Shown piece by piece: positions 29,793 to 38,135 of a stretch of DNA of 64,000 nucleotides. The notes beneath the pieces were generated by a model that was given only the letters and a program-made list of their open reading frames with translations, had not been told where the DNA came from and searched no databases. Position 1 is the stretch's first letter. Every line of letters begins with the position of its first letter. The translations under genes were made by a program, and so were the position numbers. Source of the stretch: DASUPK01 sp963724665 (GTDB lineage: Bacteria; Actinomycetota; Thermoleophilia; Solirubrobacterales; 70-9); assembly GCA_963724665.1 (NCBI GenBank), contig CAVRVH010000012.1:1116001-1180000 (forward strand), given 5' to 3'.

Positions 29793-31337
29793 ATGCCGCG
29801 GGAGAACGACAGCGACCGAGACGATCTCGCCGAGCTTCAGCGAAGGCGAGGCCTGACGGAGGACGCCGCCCGACCCGACGCCGTCGCCAAGCGCCACGAC
29901 CGCGGAGGGCGGACGGCCCGCGAGAACGTCGCCGACCTGATCGACGAGGGATCGTGGGTCGAGTACGGGCGCTACGCCGTCGCGCAGCAGCGGCAACGCC
30001 GCACTCGGGAGGACCTGATCGCCAACACGCCCGCCGACGGGCTCGTCGCGGGGACAGCCACCGTCGACGGGACCCCCGTCGCGGTGCTCACCTACGACTA
30101 CACCGTCCTCGCCGGCACCCAGGGCACCGTCGGCCACTTCAAGAAGGACCGGATGTTCGAGCTGATCGAGCGGATGCGCCTGCCGGTCGTCTTCTTCGCC
30201 GAGGGTGGTGGGGGCCGACCCGGGGACACCGACCACCCCGTCGTCAGTGCGCTGCAGGTCAGAGCGTTCGCGCTCTGGGCCAAGCTCTCCGGTCAGGTCC
30301 CGCGGATCTCCATCGTCGCCGGCAACTGCTTCGCCGGCAACGCGGTGATCGCGGGGTGCTCGGACCTGATCGTCGCCACGAAGAACTCCTCGCTCGGGAT
30401 GGCGGGCCCCGCGATGATCGCGGGCGGCGGCCTTGGCGATGTCCGCGCTGAGGACGTCGGCCCGGTCGAGATGCAGGCGCCCAACGGCGTGCTCGACGTC
30501 GTCGTCGAGGACGAGGAGGAGGCCGTTGCCACGACCAAGCGGCTGCTCGGCTACTTCCGCGGCCCCGCGGAGGAGTGGTCGGCAGCCGACCAGGCACCGC
30601 TCCGCGACGCTGTGCCCGAAAGCTCCCGGCGTGCCTACGACGTCATGCCGATCGTCCGTACGCTCGCCGACGACGAATCGGTCACAGCGCTGCGCGAGTC
30701 CTTCGCACCGGAGCTCCTCACTTCGCTGGTTCGCATCGAAGGACGACCCGCGGGCGTCATCGCGAACAACTGCAAGTACCAGGCCGGGGTGGTCACCGGC
30801 GAGGCCGCGGACAAGGCCACGCGCTTCATGCAGCTCTGCGACGCGTTCGGCCTTCCGGTCATCTCGCTGATCGACACACCCGGCTACATGGTCGGGCCCG
30901 ACGCCGAGCGGGACGCGCTCGTCCGGCATTGCTGCCGGATGCTGATCGCCGGCGCCGCTCTGACCGTCCCCACGATCGCGATCATCCTGCGCCGCGGATA
31001 CGGCCTGGGGGCTCAGGCGATGGCGTTCGGGAGCCTGCACGAGCCGCTGTTGACCGCGGCGTGGCCGGACGCGACGCTCGGTCCGATGGGCCTCGAGGGT
31101 GCGGTCCGCCTCGCCATGCGAAAGGACCTCGAGGCGATCGAGGACGAGGGTGAGCGCGAGCAGCGCGTCCGCGAGCTGACCGCGCAGATGTACGAGAACG
31201 CCGGGGCGCTCAATGCCGCGCAGATCTTCGAGATCGACGACGTCATCGATCCGGCCGACACCCGGGCGACGATCGCCCTCACTCTCGCCGCGGCCGGGAC
31301 ACCCGTGCCCAGCGGCCGCACTGTGGATTCATGGTGA
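29793..31337 (+). CDS. Acyl-CoA carboxylase carboxyltransferase (beta) subunit
   Basis: A 514-residue carboxyltransferase that moves a carboxyl group from biotin to an acyl-CoA. Crotonase-like domains are seen twice: GNCFAGNAVIAGCSDLIVAT then SSLGMAGPAMIAGGG, and later ISLIDTPGYMVGPDAERDAL with AAALTVPTIAIILRRGYGLG-like GLGAQAM. No biotin carboxylase gene is adjacent. AATACT at 29778-29783 lies 9 nt before ATG 29793, so I prefer this start to a GTG at 29775. It faces mmsA, which hints at propionyl-CoA metabolism. Confidence 0.88.
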   Translation: MPRENDSDRDDLAELQRRRGLTEDAARPDAVAKRHDRGGRTARENVADLIDEGSWVEYGRYAVAQQRQRRTREDLIANTPADGLVAGTATVDGTPVAVLTYDYTVLAGTQGTVGHFKKDRMFELIERMRLPVVFFAEGGGGRPGDTDHPVVSALQVRAFALWAKLSGQVPRISIVAGNCFAGNAVIAGCSDLIVATKNSSLGMAGPAMIAGGGLGDVRAEDVGPVEMQAPNGVLDVVVEDEEEAVATTKRLLGYFRGPAEEWSAADQAPLRDAVPESSRRAYDVMPIVRTLADDESVTALRESFAPELLTSLVRIEGRPAGVIANNCKYQAGVVTGEAADKATRFMQLCDAFGLPVISLIDTPGYMVGPDAERDALVRHCCRMLIAGAALTVPTIAIILRRGYGLGAQAMAFGSLHEPLLTAAWPDATLGPMGLEGAVRLAMRKDLEAIEDEGEREQRVRELTAQMYENAGALNAAQIFEIDDVIDPADTRATIALTLAAAGTPVPSGRTVDSW

Positions 31338-31344
31338 GCGCGAC

Positions 31345-31442
31345 ACGGCTTCGCCATATAGCCGCGGCCACGAGCGGCCGCCTCACAGAAGTCGCTACGG
31401 GCTTTGCCCTTCGCTCCGAAGTGGAGCGGCCTGGTGGCCGCT
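31345..31442. repeat. ~95-nt multi-hairpin element at convergent ends
   Basis: Between the carboxylase gene and convergent mmsA. Hairpins in order: GCGGCC-ACGAGC-GGCCGC (31364-31381), GGGC-TTT-GCCC (31399-31409), CGCTCC-GAAGT-GGAGCG (31412-31428), and AGCGGCC-TGGT-GGCCGCT (31425-31442, overlapping the mmsA stop). A homolog lies at 44182-44272. Stems agree while loops vary. It may end transcription in both directions, though U-tracts are absent. Confidence 0.65.
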
Positions 31443-32904
31443 ACCAGCGGCTGGTAACGACCTTTTTCCGCGTGTAGAAGTCGACGGCGTCTTTGCCGTT
31501 GGCGTGCAGGTCGCCGTCGATGGAGTCCTTCCAGCCGGAGAAGGGGAACCAGGCCACCGGCGCGGGTACGCCGATGTTCACACCGAGCATGCCCGCCTCG
31601 ATGCCCCAGCGGTAGGCGCGCGCGGCCGCGCCCGAGGTGGTGAAGATCGAGCCGGCGTTGCCGTAGCGCGAGCCGTTCGCGAAGTCGATCGCGGCGTCGA
31701 GGTCCGGGACGCCGACCAGCGCCAGGACCGGGCCGAAGATCTCGTCGCGGGCCAGCTCGGAGTCCTGGTCGGTGACCTCGACGAGGGTCGGCCCGAGCAT
31801 CGCGCCGGCCTCACCGCCGCCGACGCGGCCATCGAGCAGGACGGCTGATCCGGCGGCCTCGGCGCTGTCGACGGCGGCCTCGGCGCGCTCGCGGGCCTCG
31901 GGCGTGACCATCGGGCAGACGTCGGTATCGGGGTCGGCACCGGCTCCAGTGGTCAGCTCCTCGGCGGCGTTCCTCAGGTGGGCGCGGACCTCGGCCTGCC
32001 TGCTCTCGTCGCCGACGATCACGCAGACCGATCCCGCGAGGCAGCGCTGCCCGGCGGCTCCGAAGGCCGAGGCCGTGATCGCGGGGACGGAGGTGGCGAG
32101 ATCGGCGTCGGCCGCGACGATCATCGAGTTCTTGGCGCCGCCGAGCGCCTGGACGCGCTTGCCGGTCTCGGCCGAGCGGGTGGCGATCAGGCGGGCGGTG
32201 CTGGCCTGGCCGACGAAGGAGACCGCGTCGACGTCCTCGTGATCGAGGATCGACTCGACCGCCTCGCGCCCGCCGTGCACGAGGTTGACGACGCCCGGCG
32301 GGAAGATCTCCTCTTCGGCGATCAGCTCGCAGATCCGCTGGGAGGGGCGCGGGTCCCGCTCGGAAGGCTTGAGCAGGAAGGCGTTGCCGCAGGCGACCGC
32401 GTAGGGCAGGAACCAGAGGGGGATCATCGCCGGGAAGTTGAACGGGGTGATGGCCGCGACGACGCCGACCGGCTGGCGGACCAGCTCCACGTCGATGCCG
32501 GACGCGACGCCCTCGAGGGTGTCGCCCTTGAGCAGATGGGGGATCGCGGCCGCCGACTCGACGGACTCGATGCCGCGGCCGACCTCGCCATTGGCGTCGG
32601 CCAGTGTCTTGCCCATGTCGGCCGTGACGAGCGCGGTGAGCTCGTCGCGATGGCGGAGGAGGGCGTCGCGGAGCGCGAGCACGTGGCGGGCTCTCTCCTG
32701 CGGCGGCACCTCTCGCCAGGCAGGCTGGGCCTGCCGCGCGGCGCGCACGGCCGCGTCGACGTCGGCCGCGCCGGAGAGCGGAATCCGGGCGGCCAGCTCG
32801 CCGGTCGCCGGATCGCGATCGTCGAGGGTCGCGTCGGTCGCGGCGTCCACGAAGGAGCCGCCGACGAAGTTCTGAAGCGTCCGTGCCTCGGCCGCGGTGG
32901 CCAT
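31441..32904 (-). CDS. mmsA: CoA-acylating methylmalonate-semialdehyde dehydrogenase
   Basis: A 487-residue NAD-dependent aldehyde dehydrogenase converting (methyl)malonate semialdehyde to propionyl- or acetyl-CoA in valine and beta-alanine breakdown. Marks of the CoA-acylating group: QNFVGGSFVDAATDATLDDR, ITPFNFPAMIPLWFLPYAVA, LGGAKNSMIVAADAD, and the catalytic Cys in GQRCLAGSVCVIVG, plus the end SGWKDSIDGDLHANGKDAV. No neighbour shares its direction in an operon except the gene 10 nt upstream (LigD-type). Confidence 0.93.
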   Translation of the reverse strand: MATAAEARTLQNFVGGSFVDAATDATLDDRDPATGELAARIPLSGAADVDAAVRAARQAQPAWREVPPQERARHVLALRDALLRHRDELTALVTADMGKTLADANGEVGRGIESVESAAAIPHLLKGDTLEGVASGIDVELVRQPVGVVAAITPFNFPAMIPLWFLPYAVACGNAFLLKPSERDPRPSQRICELIAEEEIFPPGVVNLVHGGREAVESILDHEDVDAVSFVGQASTARLIATRSAETGKRVQALGGAKNSMIVAADADLATSVPAITASAFGAAGQRCLAGSVCVIVGDESRQAEVRAHLRNAAEELTTGAGADPDTDVCPMVTPEARERAEAAVDSAEAAGSAVLLDGRVGGGEAGAMLGPTLVEVTDQDSELARDEIFGPVLALVGVPDLDAAIDFANGSRYGNAGSIFTTSGAAARAYRWGIEAGMLGVNIGVPAPVAWFPFSGWKDSIDGDLHANGKDAVDFYTRKKVVTSRW

Positions 32905-32914
32905 GGCGAGCAGC

Positions 32915-33604
32915 CTAGCGCCGGCGGGACCGCCGGCGGGCCCGGTGCTTGAGGAACTGACCGGGCTCCGCTTCCTCCTCGAGCACCTGCTCGATCGTCC
33001 GGCCGCTCAACACCGACTTGGGCTGAGTGGAGGTCGGCTTGCGGCGGGCATCGGCGCCCTCGTCGCGCTTCTTGATCAGCAGCCACTGCTCCCGTTGATG
33101 CGAGGGCGCGCCGTCAGGCGCGACCCGTTCTGGTGATGGCCCGGTGCGGACGAGCGCGTAGGCCCCCTTGATCTTCTCGCCGAGCATGAAGATCTTCACG
33201 TCGCCCTTCTCCAGCGCCTCGTCCAGCTCCATCGGCTCGCCCTTGCGGGTCTCCGAGATGTTCTGGAAAACGCCGCGATCCCAGACGATCATCGGGCCCG
33301 CGCCGTAGGAGCCCTCCTCGATCACGCCCTCCCACTCGAGGTACTCGAGCGGATGGTCCTCTGTGCGGATCGCGAGCCGCTTGTCACGGGGATCCAGCGA
33401 GGGCCCTTTGGGCACGGCCCAGGAGGCGAGCACGCCGTCGACCTCCAGCCGCAGGTCGTAGTGCTCGGAGGTCGCCGAATGCTTCTGGAACGCAAAGCGC
33501 GGGTGCTTTCGGCGCGCCTTGCCCTTCTTCTTTCCCCTACCGCTCGGCTCCTTGGTCTTCGAGAAGTCGCGCTTGCGCTCGTATTCCTTCAGCGACCCGG
33601 GCAT
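32915..33604 (-). CDS. LigD-type 3'-phosphoesterase domain protein
   Basis: A 229-residue protein matching the phosphoesterase module of LigD, which removes 3' phosphates and ribonucleotides from DNA ends before joining. The signature is FAFQKHSATSEHYDLRLEV, with His residues for Mn, WAVPKGPSLDP, and EGVIEEGSYGAGPMIVWDRG. The tail is basic (KHRARRRSRRR). It is separate from the ligase (54875) and polymerase (56622) modules. Its ATG overlaps the wax synthase stop by one base (TGATG). Confidence 0.88.
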   Translation of the reverse strand: MPGSLKEYERKRDFSKTKEPSGRGKKKGKARRKHPRFAFQKHSATSEHYDLRLEVDGVLASWAVPKGPSLDPRDKRLAIRTEDHPLEYLEWEGVIEEGSYGAGPMIVWDRGVFQNISETRKGEPMELDEALEKGDVKIFMLGEKIKGAYALVRTGPSPERVAPDGAPSHQREQWLLIKKRDEGADARRKPTSTQPKSVLSGRTIEQVLEEEAEPGQFLKHRARRRSRRR

Positions 33605-34923
33605 CAGACCGCTCCCTCCAGCTCGGCGATCGAGTCCGCGAGCGCGCCTCGGAGGCCGTCGAGCCTCGAGATCGCGTCCGGATCGGAGCAGAGGCCGAAG
33701 GCGAGCTCGCCCTCGAGCGAGATGACGCAGATTCGCAGGGCGTGCCGGTCGGCCGGCTCGGCGAAGGAGCAGAACTGCTCGACGGCGTGACCGAGGATCA
33801 CTGCACGCTCCCTGGGCCCGGGGACGTTCGATACGGAGAGGGCGAACTCGCGGGGGCCGGCGGTCAGCCGGGTCACGCCCTTATAGAGAGGCCGGAATCG
33901 GCTGAGCGCATGGAAGAAGTTGTAGAGCGCGTCCGCGTCGTGGTCGAGCTTTCTCTGATTCGTCTCCGCGTTGATCAAGCGCAGTCGCTCCTGTGGATCT
34001 GGCTCCGAGATCGGCAGGTCCACGTTCATGAACGAGTCCCGGTTGCCGAGCTCTCCCTTCTCCTCCTCGCGGGCGTGGAGGCAGACCGGGCATTGGACCC
34101 GAAGGTCCTCTGCCAACCCGCCCGCCTCCGGCAGCCAGCGGCGAAGCGCACCCGCGACGACCGCCAGGACGACGTCATTGACGGTGGCGCTCTCGGGCGC
34201 GTTGTGGCCGATCCGCTTCAGCCGCTCGAGAGGGAAGCTGCTCCAGGCGACCTCGCGCGCGGGTCCGATGTGCTGGTCGAGTGTGGTGTCACGCCCCGGG
34301 CGCAACTCGCGCCAGAGGGCGGACGGCAGCCGGACCGCGATCCGCTCCTCCGCGGCGCCGGCCGCGGGCACCGCCGGCGCCGCCTTCGTCTTCGCGGGCG
34401 CCGGGGCGGCGGCGTGGGGGTTGGGCGTCTCGACGTCGAGATCCCAGAGCAGGCCGGCGGCGAGCTTGATCGCGCTGACCCCGTCGGCCATCGCATGGTG
34501 GATGCGCCCGACGATTGCTGCGCGCCCCCCGGTTAGCGGGAGGACGTCGAGCCGCCAGAGCGGCCGGGTGTGGTCGAGCCGCTCGGAGAGGAGCTCCCCG
34601 ACCGCGGCCCGGAGCTCCTCGTCCGAGAGAGGGTCGGCGTGGGCTGGATCGGCGACGTGCCAGTCGAGGTCGACCTCGTCTGCCTGGACCCAGGCGGGCC
34701 GCCCGAGCCCGAAGCGGGGTTCCACCACTCGCTGGCTGAGCCGCGGGAAGGCATCCATGCGCTGGCCGACCCGCTCGCGCAGGAGCGGGACCGAGAGGGG
34801 CTCCCCCGCCGAATCGGGCGCCATGATCAGGACCTTCCCCGTGTGGCCCTTGATCACCGGCGACTCCAGGCGCAGGATCTGCGCGTCGTCGACGCTCAGT
34901 CGCTCTTTGGCCACCGGGCTCAT
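33604..34923 (-). CDS. Wax ester synthase / diacylglycerol acyltransferase (WS/DGAT)
   Basis: A 439-residue acyltransferase that joins acyl-CoA to alcohols or diacylglycerol for storage lipid. The catalytic HHxxxDG motif is HHAMADG near residue 142, and the family region TVNDVVLAVVAGALRRWLPE and SVSNVPGPRERAVILG are present. The N-terminus LSVDDAQILRLESP fits. It overlaps the LigD-type gene by one base, an odd pairing with no known link. Confidence 0.92.
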   Translation of the reverse strand: MSPVAKERLSVDDAQILRLESPVIKGHTGKVLIMAPDSAGEPLSVPLLRERVGQRMDAFPRLSQRVVEPRFGLGRPAWVQADEVDLDWHVADPAHADPLSDEELRAAVGELLSERLDHTRPLWRLDVLPLTGGRAAIVGRIHHAMADGVSAIKLAAGLLWDLDVETPNPHAAAPAPAKTKAAPAVPAAGAAEERIAVRLPSALWRELRPGRDTTLDQHIGPAREVAWSSFPLERLKRIGHNAPESATVNDVVLAVVAGALRRWLPEAGGLAEDLRVQCPVCLHAREEEKGELGNRDSFMNVDLPISEPDPQERLRLINAETNQRKLDHDADALYNFFHALSRFRPLYKGVTRLTAGPREFALSVSNVPGPRERAVILGHAVEQFCSFAEPADRHALRICVISLEGELAFGLCSDPDAISRLDGLRGALADSIAELEGAV

Positions 34924-35021
34924 GCGCTGATCATCGCGCGCCGGGCGGCACTTGTCAGGCCTTTGTTTTTCGGGCTGCTCGTCGGGTACGTACTAGGTGA
35001 ACAAACAAAGGAGACAATCGA

Positions 35022-35204
35022 ATGGGTAAGAACATCGATGAGGCGAAGGGCCGCACGAAGGAAGCGGCCGGCGACCTCACTGACGACGAGAAGCTCAAGC
35101 GCGAGGGCAAGACCGACCGCGCGGTTTCAAGCGTCAAGGACAAGGTGGACGACGCGGCCGACAAGGTAAAGGACAAGATCGGGCACCGCGACTCTGACGA
35201 CTGA
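35022..35204 (+). CDS. CsbD family stress protein
   Basis: A 60-residue, highly charged, helical protein with the CsbD pattern: DEAKGRTKEAAGDLTDDEKL, KREGKTDRAVSSVKDKVDDA, ADKVKDKIGHRD. Bacillus homologs are controlled by sigma-B and general stress. An AAGGAG site stands 8-13 nt before ATG. A strong terminator hairpin follows at 35237-35270. Confidence 0.88.
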   Translation: MGKNIDEAKGRTKEAAGDLTDDEKLKREGKTDRAVSSVKDKVDDAADKVKDKIGHRDSDD

Positions 35205-35236
35205 ACGCCCGCCGAAAAGCTGAAGCAGGGATTTAT

Positions 35237-35270
35237 GAGGCCGGAGCTTTTGCTCCGGCCTCTCTGTTTT
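35237..35270 (+). terminator. Intrinsic terminator after csbD-like gene
   Basis: GAGGCCGGAGC-TTTT-GCTCCGGCCTC, a perfect 11-bp stem with 4-nt loop, followed by TCTGTTTT. Classic rho-independent form and rare in this GC-rich window. Confidence 0.9.
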
Positions 35271-35432
35271 GGGAGAACGGGGAGAACTACGGACCCGAAC
35301 CCGGAGTTCTTCCCGATGACGCCCGCCCGGCCGGCGGGCAAACTGCCTTCAGCCAAGGGGAGCAGGAAACCAACCACCCGCCCGCCACCGTTCGACTCTC
35401 GGGCCGCCCTAGGGGGGCGGCCCGTTTGTTTT
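35271..35432 (+). ncRNA. Candidate structured RNA with its own terminator
   Basis: No convincing gene is found here. Three strong hairpins follow one another: a ~13-bp stem at 35279-35314 (GGGGAGAACT with AGTTCTTCCC, plus CGG/CCG inside), GCCCGCC-CGGCC-GGCGGGC at 35321-35339, and GGGCCGCCC/GGGCGGCCC at 35401-35423 followed by GTTTGTTTT, an intrinsic terminator. Two terminators within 165 nt, with only one gene before the first, suggest a small RNA. It matches no RNA family I recognise. No clear promoter was found. Confidence 0.35.
35401..35432 (+). terminator. Intrinsic terminator without an upstream gene
   Basis: GGGCCGCCC (35401-35409), 5-nt loop, GGGCGGCCC (35415-35423), then GTTTGTTTT. 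It faces the plus strand; the next plus-strand gene upstream (csbD-like) already has a terminator at 35237. It may be the end of a small RNA or a second stop for read-through. Confidence 0.75.
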
Positions 35433-35458
35433 CTCAGGACCGGGAGTCCCGAGTAGGT

Positions 35459-36211
35459 CTATTCGTGGATGTCCCCGACGGCGCGCGCCAGCTCCGCCTG
35501 CTTGGGCAGCTCGTCCCGCAGTTCGAGCAGCTTCAGTGTCACAACCACGATCACCAGTCCCTCGATTGGCTGCAGGAGCCCGTCGGCGACCAAATCGACC
35601 GCGGAGATGAGCGCGTCGCTGTGGAGTGGGAGGCTGACGGCCCCAACCGCGAGCTCGGTGACGACGATGGTCCCGACCACGATCCACATGACGCGCCAGA
35701 AGTTGCCGCGGACCAGCTCCCGGCTTCGGCGAATGGATTCCCAGACGCCGCGGTGCTCGAACTTGATGAGCGCCGGGGCGAGGCTGACGTAGGCGAGCCA
35801 GACGAGGCCCGGGATGACGAGGACCAGGAACCCGAGCGCGCTGCCGAAGGAGATGACGAGGTCCACCAGGATCAGCCTCTTGATCGGCAAGGCCCGCGCG
35901 AGCGCCCGGATGTCGGGCAGGGGACGGTGTTCGCGCCACTCGATCACGGCGGCGGCGGTCAGCCCGGCGTAGAAGGCCTGGCCACCGAGGTTGACGACGG
36001 CCGTGAGGGGGACCGCGGCCAGGATCGCCACGTCGCTGGCGTTGCGGACGCCCTGGACCTGTAGGTGATCGAGGAAGCCGTCGGCGAGAGCCTGCGGCAG
36101 GAGGACCACCATCGCCGCAAGGATCAGGAAGAGCCAGTGCGCCCGGTAGGAGTCCATGACCTCGCGTGCGACCTCCTTGGCCGGGAGCTTCCTCTGGTCC
36201 GGGGTGCTCAT
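35459..36211 (-). CDS. Integral membrane protein, 250 aa
   Basis: A membrane protein with five or six hydrophobic segments (HWLFLILAAMVVLLPQALAD, LILVDLVISFGSALGFLVLV, VMWIVVGTIVVTELAVGAVS, GLLQPIEGLVIVVVTLKLLE). The layout and LARALPIKRLILVDL resemble the membrane domain of glycerophosphodiester phosphodiesterase-like proteins, but no catalytic domain is present. ATG at 36211 overlaps the stop of the DUF429 gene (ATGA), so the two are coupled. Confidence 0.65.
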   Translation of the reverse strand: MSTPDQRKLPAKEVAREVMDSYRAHWLFLILAAMVVLLPQALADGFLDHLQVQGVRNASDVAILAAVPLTAVVNLGGQAFYAGLTAAAVIEWREHRPLPDIRALARALPIKRLILVDLVISFGSALGFLVLVIPGLVWLAYVSLAPALIKFEHRGVWESIRRSRELVRGNFWRVMWIVVGTIVVTELAVGAVSLPLHSDALISAVDLVADGLLQPIEGLVIVVVTLKLLELRDELPKQAELARAVGDIHE

Positions 36212-36963
36212 GACTGCAGGAGGTGGGGCAGGGGGTTGGTAGGCACGTGGATCCAACCTTCGCGAACGGCGCGGTCGGCGTCCTCCTCCGACTCCGGGCC
36301 CTGGGTGAGCCCCATCGCCGCGGCGCGGGCGATGAGCGAGGCGATCAGCGCGTCGAAGCAGTTGTGGTCAGCGCCGGCGAGCTCTCGCTCCTGAGGGGTC
36401 ATCTCGATCCCGCCGAGTCCCTCCTCCACCCGCGAGAGGAGCTCGGGGATGCGCGTCACGCCGACGCGGCTCTTGTAACCGGTCGCGGCGATGCCCCAGC
36501 CCTTGAGCGCCGGAGCGGGGTAGGCCTCGATCACCTTTCCCGATCCCGCTCGGTCGACCGGCTCGCCGCGCGCCGCCAGGCGATCCTGCAGGTACGCGCA
36601 GCGCATCGCCACCACGCCGATCAGGTCGGTGGAGACGCTCAGCGGGCGCCTTGCACCGCCCTCGATCAGGCGGCGGTCGGTCGCCCGGAAGCTGAGGTGG
36701 AACCGGTAGATGTCCTGGTCCTCGCCGCTGCCCGGCCAGCCGGCTCGGTCGCGATGGGCGACGACGGCGTCCACGAAATCGTCGGGCCACCCGAAGGGGG
36801 CGTCGATCCCGACCTTGTCGGCCTCGGAGATCGCCTCCAGGATCGCCTCGTCGTTCACGCCCGCTCGCAGATCGGAGAGGACCGGAGCGCTCGGTCCCCA
36901 ATCGATCGCGCAGACGCTCGTGTTGGCCGGCTGCGCCGCGAGGTCGATGCCGAGCGTCCGCAC
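36208..36963 (-). CDS. DUF429 family predicted nuclease
   Basis: A 251-residue protein of the DUF429 family, a predicted RNase H-like fold. The N-terminus VRTLGIDLAAQPANTSVCAI holds the GIDLAA motif with the first Asp; IDAPFGWPDDF and the late DALIASLIARAAA fit the family. Its biological role is unknown. GTG at 36963 with TACGAT 6 nt upstream suggests a leaderless mRNA. It is divergent from the Nudix gene across 39 nt. Confidence 0.8.
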   Translation of the reverse strand: MRTLGIDLAAQPANTSVCAIDWGPSAPVLSDLRAGVNDEAILEAISEADKVGIDAPFGWPDDFVDAVVAHRDRAGWPGSGEDQDIYRFHLSFRATDRRLIEGGARRPLSVSTDLIGVVAMRCAYLQDRLAARGEPVDRAGSGKVIEAYPAPALKGWGIAATGYKSRVGVTRIPELLSRVEEGLGGIEMTPQERELAGADHNCFDALIASLIARAAAMGLTQGPESEEDADRAVREGWIHVPTNPLPHLLQS

Positions 36964-37002
36964 CGGGGGATCGTATGCCGCGCCGGTCCGTAATCTGCAG
37001 CC

Positions 37003-37494
37003 GTGGCCCGAGGCGAATTCGACCTGGCGGAGGGCAAGCCGGACATCAGCGCCGCCGGCGGGGTGGTGTTGCGCCGCGACGAGGAGGGGCGCACCCGGGT
37101 GGCGGTGATCCATCGCCCCAAGTACGGGGACTGGTCGCTACCGAAGGGGAAGCTGGAGAAGGGTGAGGGGTGGCAGGAGGCCGCGCTCCGCGAGGTCCAC
37201 GAGGAGATCGGATACGAGTGCGAGCTCGGGCCGGAGCTCCCGCATGTCTCCTACCTCGATCGGAAGTCCCGCCGGAAGCTGGTCCGCTATTGGCTGATGG
37301 AGCCGATCAGGGGCGAGTTCAGGTCCCACGACGAGGTCGACGAGTTGCGCTGGCTGACGCATGAAGAGGCCGATGAGCAGCTCACTTACCCGCACGACAA
37401 GGAGCTGGTCGAGAAGGCGTTGCGGCGCTACCGCTGGCGGAGGTTCACGCGGGCGCTGACGCCCTGGACGCGGCAGCCGTTTCCCGACGCCTGA
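37003..37494 (+). CDS. Nudix hydrolase
   Basis: A 163-residue Nudix protein. The Nudix box GX5EX7REUXEEXGU is complete: GKLEKGEGWQEAALREVHEE then IGY. Upstream AAGGVVLRRDEEGRTRVAVI and IHRPKYGDWSLPKG suggest a diadenosine polyphosphate or nucleotide hydrolase. TAATCT lies 6 nt before the GTG, another leaderless arrangement. The C-terminus is basic. Confidence 0.9.
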   Translation: MARGEFDLAEGKPDISAAGGVVLRRDEEGRTRVAVIHRPKYGDWSLPKGKLEKGEGWQEAALREVHEEIGYECELGPELPHVSYLDRKSRRKLVRYWLMEPIRGEFRSHDEVDELRWLTHEEADEQLTYPHDKELVEKALRRYRWRRFTRALTPWTRQPFPDA

Positions 37495-37572
37495 GCCCTT
37501 TGGGCGAGTAACGCGGGGGGCCTAGGATGGACTGTGGGGTACGAACCAATCTTCAACGGAAGGAGCAGCATC

Positions 37573-38094
37573 GTGACGAACAACACCGAGACCGCGATCC
37601 TCGCGGGAGGCTGTTTCTGGGGTGCGCAGGAGCTGCTTCGCAAGCGGGACGGCGTCATCTCGACCCGCGTCGGATACACCGGCGGCGAGAACGCGAACGC
37701 GACCTACGGGAACCATCCCGGCCACGCCGAGGCCGTCGAGATCGTCTTCGATCCCGAGCGGATTTCCTACCGGGACCTCCTTGAGTTCTTCTTCCAGATC
37801 CACGACCCGACGACCAAGGACCGTCAGGGCAATGACGTCGGCTCGAGCTACCGCTCGGAGATCTTCTATACGACCGACGAGCAGCGCCAGGTCGCTGAGG
37901 ACACGATCGCGGACGTCGACGCCTCCGGCATCTGGCCGGGCAAGGTCGTCACCGAGGTCAGCGAGGCCGGTCCCTTCTGGGAGGCCGAGCCGGAGCACCA
38001 GGACTACCTGCAGCGATACCCAGCCGGCTACACGTGCCACTTCGTGCGGCCCGACTGGAAGCTGCCGCATCGCGAGACCGCGGCTCAGAGCTAA
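37573..38094 (+). CDS. msrA: Peptide methionine (S)-S-oxide reductase
   Basis: A 173-residue MsrA that repairs oxidised Met in proteins. The catalytic motif GGCFWG is at residues 11-16, with GYTGGENANATYGNHPGHAE and FFQIHDPTTKDRQGNDVGSS, all typical. Start GTG at 37573 follows AAGGAG. The usual resolving Cys near the end could be GYTCHF. It ends just before a strong hairpin at 38111. Confidence 0.93.
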   Translation: MTNNTETAILAGGCFWGAQELLRKRDGVISTRVGYTGGENANATYGNHPGHAEAVEIVFDPERISYRDLLEFFFQIHDPTTKDRQGNDVGSSYRSEIFYTTDEQRQVAEDTIADVDASGIWPGKVVTEVSEAGPFWEAEPEHQDYLQRYPAGYTCHFVRPDWKLPHRETAAQS

Positions 38095-38110
38095 CGATCT
38101 GGGGACGGTG

Positions 38111-38135
38111 CGCTAGGCGGACGAGCCGCCTAGCG
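38111..38135. terminator. Bidirectional hairpin between msrA and DHFR-like gene
   Basis: CGCTAGGCGG-ACGAG-CCGCCTAGCG is a perfect 10-bp stem with 5-nt loop. It covers the stop codon of the convergent minus-strand gene (TAG at 38130-38132). There is no U-tract, so termination may need help, but the place is right. Confidence 0.6.
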
